DNA of 64,000 nucleotides from Chlorella sorokiniana (taxonomy: Eukaryota; Chlorophyta; Trebouxiophyceae; Chlorellales; Chlorellaceae), in NCBI GenBank assembly GCA_025917655.1, contig CP084608.1:1798001-1862000 (forward strand), read 5' to 3'. Position 1 is the first letter of the stretch, and each line of letters begins with the position of its first letter. Made by a program: the position numbers and the translations under genes. Positions 58,574 to 64,000 of the stretch are shown piece after piece. Under the pieces are notes generated by a model, which worked only from the letters and a program-made list of their open reading frames with translations, was not told the origin of the DNA and made no database searches.

Positions 58574-61500
58574 ATGACATCGCCTCAGGAGGACGGGCAA
58601 GAGGGCCCTTCCTCGTTTGCAGAGCGATCTGGGGGCGTTGAAGAGGAACCGAGACTAAATTATGCTCCCCTGTGCGACGAGACCTCCCCAAGGGCCCAGT
58701 CGACGAGCAGCACTCGGTTGTGCGTCTCGAGCGACGGCAAGGTGTTGGCGCTTGGGCACAAAAGTGGTGCCGTCGTCCTGCTGGATTGCTTGGGAAACCA
58801 GGTGCGCCGGGGAGGAGGCAGGGGTGCTGCCCTACCCTGCCGGCATGTCTTGCTGGCGACTGCGTTTTGCTCCGGGGTGCTGAGCGAGTGCAACACACTC
58901 CTGCCCCACTTTATGATCTCCTTCAGATCAAGGTCTTCAAGGAGCATGCGCGGGAGGTGACGGATCTCAGCTTTGATGCAAGTGGCGAGTTCCTGGCAAG
59001 CGGCGCGGCCGATGGCACGATTGCGGTGCACGGGCTGTACAGCGAGGAGGTGGCGCGCATCAGGGCCTCTGCTCCCGTCACGGTGCGCAGCAACTGGCCC
59101 ATGTTGCTGTAAGGTCTGCCATGAACTTGTCCGCCGGTGGTATACTGCGGTAATGGCAGACGGAGCATACCTGGCCAGCTCCGAGCATAGCCCACTGCCC
59201 GCCCCACATCTGCCGCAGACTCTGGCCCTGGACCCTCGGTACGGCTCCCGCAAGACGCGGGAGCTGGTGTATGGTACCGCAGGGGGCGCCCTCATCCTCA
59301 GCTCCAAGGCGCGCCGTGCCACGTGCCAAGCTTTGGCTGCACGTGGAAAAACTGCGCGCCCTTGTGGCCTGCACGACACGCTGGGTTTTTCTTTGTTCGA
59401 TTGTTTGCACACGCTAGTGCAAACCCCTTGCGCCTGCATTACCCGATCTGATTCTGATAGTCAGGGGCTGGCCTCCCGCAGGGCTGGCTGGGCAACCGCG
59501 AAACGCCGCTGTTCACCGGGAAGGGCCCGCTGCGCTGCGCCCGCATGAGCGGCACGCTGCTGGCGTGGGCCACCGACAGCGGCCTGCGGGTGCGCGGCTG
59601 CCGTCGCTTGCACACACAAGCTGCCTCGCGTGCCTCAAGCCAGCCATTCTCATGCTCAGCTTGATCTTTGTACTTGCCGCGTTGGTCCCATCCCAGGTGG
59701 CATGTGCTGCTGCACTGGGGGTGGTCCAATCGTGAAATAAATCCCATTTCACTTTCCTTGCTACTGTCATTACCCCTCCTGGCGCAGTGTGTATGACACA
59801 GCCACCCACTCCCGCCTCGGCAAGCTGCCGCGTCCCGCCGCAGCGGCAACCGACCCGTCGGCGCCCTGCACCATGCTGTGGCGCGGCGAGCGGGAGCTGT
59901 TTGTGGCGTGGGGCTGCCACGTCAGCGTGCTGCGCGTGTCTGGCAGCCTCTTCCCCACCGAGCTGGGGCCTGCCCCCGGGCGCAGCGTCCAGGTTGTGGC
60001 CAGCTTCGACGCCGGCGCCACGCTGCTGGGGGCGGCGCCCTTTGGTGCCGACCTGGCTGTGCTGGCCTGGGGGCCGCCCGCCGACAGCCTGCCGACCAGC
60101 TGCGCCGCCACCCCAGTTCTCATCACCACTAGCATAACTACAGCGGACGAGGCATCAGGCGTGCCATTTGGGGGTGGGGGAACTGTTTCGGCAGCCAACG
60201 GCAGCCCCACGGCAGCCGCAGCAGCAGCAACTGCTGAGGCTGCAGATCAACGCGGCGTTGTAGCCCAGTCAACCGCCGGCGTAGCAGCCGCAGAGCCGCT
60301 TGCACCTGCAGCGCAGCCCGAAGCTCACCAGCTCAGCCTTTGTTTCTACAGCCGGTCAGGGCAGCTGCTGGCTGCAGATGACTTGGGGTGCAGCTGCTCG
60401 GCAGCTGAGCGGCGCTGGCACCAGCTGGCATTCACGTATCCAGGCGACGCAGATCTGCGCCTGGCTGCCTTGGTCCCCCAGCACTTGCACGTGGCAAGCA
60501 GCCAGCGCCGTCGCCGTCCGGGAGTTCTGCAGGCAGCAGGCCAGGCAGCGCGGCAGGCAGCAGTGTCGGCACGCCCGTCAAGCCGGCCCCCAGTCACGAC
60601 GGTCTGCTTGATGGCGCGCCCGCTGTCACGGCGGCCGCTGGCTCCGGCGGCGGCATCCAGGCGCAGCAGGGGGCGGCGACGGCCAGCCCCCAAGGCGGCT
60701 CTGAGCAGCCAGCGGCGCACGGGTACAAGTGGTGGAGCGACGGCGAGGAGCCTGCATACTTTGTGTCCACCCCCACGGTGCGTGTGGCTGCACCGCTTTC
60801 CAGCCGACTGCCTTTCACACCAAGCACTTGAGATTTTCAGCAGGCGTTGTGTGCCATGCCATCTTATGCTTTTGGATTGCATGGTTGTCCCAAGGCGTGA
60901 GGGCTTCCCGAGCCTGTCCTTCCCATTCAGGCCATCATTGTGGGGCGGCCCCGAGACGGCAACGACCGCGTCGCGTGGCTGGGCGAGCGGGGGCGGTACG
61001 CTGAGGCTCTCAGCATCGCAGAGGAAGACGTGTCAGGTGCTGCACAAGAGGGGGGCTTTACATGCGTCTGTGGTCAGCAGCATGTTTTGCTTGTTTGCCA
61101 TCGAGACAAGTTGCGCTGCTCATATTCCGGCACCCCACCTCCGCCCCTTTTCCAGTCACTGCCGAGGTTCGGGATGGAGTGGGAGAGCGGTACCTTCAAG
61201 CCCTGGTTGAAGCTGGGCAGTACCAAGAGGCAGCTGCCCTGTGTCCGCGCGTGCTCAAGGTGTGCCTTGCTGCTGCTGGGCTGCATACAGCGCAATGCTC
61301 TGCTGCCCCTGTCTTGCCTGCCGCCAAGCTCTGTGCTAGCCGCCCCACCACCGCTGCCCTCTTGACAGCGTTGACTGCTGGAGCATTGCTCAGCCGAGTG
61401 CAACTCTCGTGCCCCCTTCTGGCCGAGCGCAGCGCAATGCCCTGGCCTGGGAGCGCTGGGCCTTTACCTTTGCCCAGCTGCGGGCGCTGCCTATGCTGGC

Positions 61501-64000
61501 GCCGCACCTGCCCACCCAGGAGCCGCAGCTCAAGGCCAGCACCTACGACATGGTCCTCTCATCCGCCCTGCTGCACCCCGCGGGTAAGCGTTTTGGTTGC
61601 TTTGCCCCCTGCTGTTTCCTGTCCTGGTGCCAAGGCGTCGCCCTTTTCCCAGCTGTGGACCCCTGCAAGCTGCAGCTGGGTGTCTGCTCGCTCATCGGCT
61701 GCTGGGATGGCGCACACTTTTGGCTGGTGGCCAGCCAATCCGGTTGCGTCCATCTGCCTGCAGATCATGCTGTGCTGCTGCGCCTGGTCAAGGCTTGGCC
61801 CCCCACATTTACGGCGTGGAGCAGCTGCAGTCGGCCATGCTGCAGTGAGCGCCTGCTTTAAGGCTGGGTTTGCAGCAAATGGGGTCGGCCAGCGGGAAGC
61901 ACTTCTCGCATGGGAACACACGACGGCACTGCCCTCACCTGCAGCAGCCGGCTCCGGCCAACCCACTTCTTGCTGCCCATGCAGGCGCATGAGCGGCGCG
62001 GGCGACTGGCCGCTGCTGCAGGAGGCGGCAGCGCACCTGTACACCCAGCAGGGGCGGTACGAGGACGCGCTGCGCCTCCTGCTGCAGCTCCGCTCCCCCG
62101 CCGTCTTCGACTACATCGCCCGCCACGCGCTTGTGGACCGCGTGTCGCCCTTTGCAGCGGGTGGGGCCCAGGCTGCGCTGGGCTGGGCAGCGGGGTGGGT
62201 GGGTGGCCTCTTGGTAGTGGATCGACAACTTTGTGGGCCTTGTCCAGTCTCAGCACCCGCGGCAGGCACCAAGAGCCTGCCCCGCTGTGCGCTTCCATGC
62301 CGTCAGCGTCAGCAATGCCCAACGCAGGCACCCACGTGGGAACAGCCCTCCGTGCCGCCCGCCTGCGCTGGCCCCCTATGACTGTGTCCTCCCACATGCC
62401 CCGCCGGCTGCAGCCCTGCTGGATCTGGACGAGGTGCGGGCCACCTCCCTGCTGGTGGAACACTGCGAGGAGGTGCCCCCGGCGACGTGGTGGCAGCGCT
62501 GCAGGACGCGGCGGCCGCCGCGCCCGACGCCGCCGCGCGCCAGCGCTGGCGCCGCCGCCTGCACGCCTACCTGGACTGGCTGTTCCAGCGCGACTCGCAG
62601 CTGGGGGCGCCTTTGCGGAGCTGCAGGTGGGTGGGGCCGGGCAGCAGGGTGGAGCATGTGCACGCACTGGCCTACCCACGCCCCCGCACACCCGTCCCCT
62701 GCCCTTTGCCCTGCCCCTGCCTCACTCCTGTGCTGTACCGCCCCAGGTTGAGCTGTACGCCGAGTTCGAGCCCTCCCGCCTCCTCCACTTCCTCATGGTC
62801 TCCCCAAGCTACCCGCTGGAGCGAGCGTACCAGGTGGGGCGCCCGCCCCTGTTGCTCTGGGGCAGCTCCTCGCTGCAAACGGATCCTCACATGGGCTTTG
62901 CTGGGGAGGTGCTCCTGCTCCTGCTCTGGCTGCGGACCCTTCCTTCCCCTTCCCAACACACCCACTGGCACACACAGCAACCACCACAGCACACAAGCAC
63001 AGGAACACACACCCAGCCACCCCACCCAACCCCACCACCCTGGCGCAGGTGTGTGAGGAGCGCGGGCTGGTGCGCGAGATGGTGTTTGTGCTGGGGCGCA
63101 TGGGCTCCGCGGAGAAGGCGCTGCGCCTGATTGTGGAGGGGCTGCGGGACGTGGTGCAGGTGGGTGGGGGATGGAGGAGAGGTGGAAGGGAGGGGGGGGC
63201 AGGCTGGAAAGAAGCTGGGGTGGGTCCGCCATGAACCCCTTGCTGCTGATCCCCTCTGTGTTGTAAGGGATTGGCAAGGGGTTGGATTTCCTGATTGGCC
63301 CATGGTCTGCCTCCCCGCCGCTGCCCGCAGGCGGTGGAGTTTGTGCAGCTGCAGCGCGATGACGACCTGTGGGAGCAGCTGATTGCGCTCACGCTGGGCG
63401 ATGCGCAGCTCACGGGTGGGCTGGGGCCGACATGGGGGACAGCATGTCCCTCATCCCCTCCCCCTAAACCTCCCCCTCGTCGCCCCTCCTGTGGCTCCCA
63501 TGCACAAGCCGCCGCCTGTCTTCTGCCCATTTGCTGCTGCCCAGTTGCCTGCTCATGCAACCCCATACGCCCCCGCCCTCCCGCCTTTCTCTCCCCTCTG
63601 TCCCCTTCCCCGTGCCGTTCCCTTTACCCTTCCCCCCTTCCCCCGCAGGCGCCCTGCTGGACCACGCTGGCGGGTACATCGACCCGCTGCGCGTCGTGTC
63701 GGCCATCCCCCACACCTGGCGGTGGAGAACCTGCGGGGCCGCCTGGTCAAGATCATCACAGATTTCCGCACGCAGGTATGGGTGGGTGGTGGGGCATGAA
63801 AGATGGGGCGTGCATGCGCGTGGCCTGAACGCGTGGGTTGGATCACGCGGCGCATCCTGCACGACTGATGAGTGAGGAGCGAGGGGCTTCCATGCGCTGT
63901 TGTTTCCCATTCCAGCCTGGGCACCCCACCCACATGATTTACACGTACCCCCTACCCCAACACCCGCAGATGAGCCTGCAGCAGGGGTGCAATACCATCC
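58574..64000 (+). CDS. VPS41: VPS41 homologue, HOPS complex, 3' end beyond the window
   Basis: VPS41 is a HOPS tethering subunit for vacuole and late-endosome fusion. The start at 58574 gives an acidic N-terminus (MTSPQEDGQEGPSSF). WD-type repeats follow: KVLALGHKSGAVVLLDCLGN, KEHAREVTDLSFDASGEFLA, LVYGTAGGALILSSKGWLGN and TLLAWATDSGLRVYDTATH. After a low-complexity insert, the clathrin-like helical repeat region begins at AWLGERGRYAEALSIAEED and includes LQALVEAGQYQEAAALCP, YTQQGRYEDALRLLLQLRSP, ELYAEFEPSRLLHFLMVSPS, VFVLGRMGSAEKALRLIVEG and DDDLWEQLIALTLGDAQLT. The expected C-terminal RING is beyond the edge. Frame breaks occur at 62476-62480, 62603-62607 and 63707-63711, each one base short. 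The 60150-60800 insert is poorly conserved and its exon limits are uncertain. Confidence 0.85.

Overview
The window looks like nuclear DNA of a GC-rich, intron-dense green alga. It most resembles a Chlorella-type trebouxiophyte, but that placement is inferred from gene content and not from a species match. Genes are split into many short exons with GT-AG introns and a noticeable number of GC-AG introns. The gene set includes a chloroplast rubredoxin of the RBD1 type, an AP2-domain protein, an RH58-like DEAD-box helicase and a plant-type ubiquitin-like/HRQ1 helicase. There are no operons, tRNAs, rRNAs or CRISPR arrays that I could support.

Layout from left to right: an AP2-domain protein (minus, cut by the left edge); a class I peptide-release factor of RF1 type (plus); a two-WW-domain protein resembling FNBP4 (minus); a polytopic membrane protein of unknown function (plus); a SAP30BP/HCNGP-like protein (plus); a ~10 kb HRQ1-family helicase with an N-terminal ubiquitin-like domain (plus); an RBD1-like rubredoxin (plus); an SLC38/AVT-type amino-acid transporter (minus); a membrane-anchored M1 aminopeptidase (plus); a WDR55-like protein (plus); a secreted CAP/PR-1 protein with a Ser-Pro repeat linker (plus); a large BIRC6-like E2 ubiquitin-conjugating enzyme with a RanBP2 zinc finger (minus); an inverted second copy of much of the E2 and CAP genes; a type II Golgi-type glycosyltransferase (minus); an RH58-like DEAD-box helicase (minus); and a VPS41 homologue (plus, cut by the right edge).

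The most unusual region is 40.0-49.4 kb. The 3' two thirds of the E2 gene and the CAP-domain part of the CAP gene are present twice in opposite orientation, around a ~2.2 kb unique centre. The E2 5' flank is also repeated in direct orientation at the far end. As a result the second CAP domain now lies directly downstream of a copy of the E2 promoter/5' region and forms a chimeric reading frame without a signal peptide.

A second window-wide pattern concerns frame. In almost every gene, conserved protein sequence changes frame at a short homopolymer that is one base too short. I resolved about 30 such sites and found no clear case in the other direction. This points to systematic one-base contractions in the assembly rather than a run of pseudogenes, and it should be kept in mind when reading every CDS below. 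Gene spans given here include introns. Exon limits are given where splice sites and reading phase agree.
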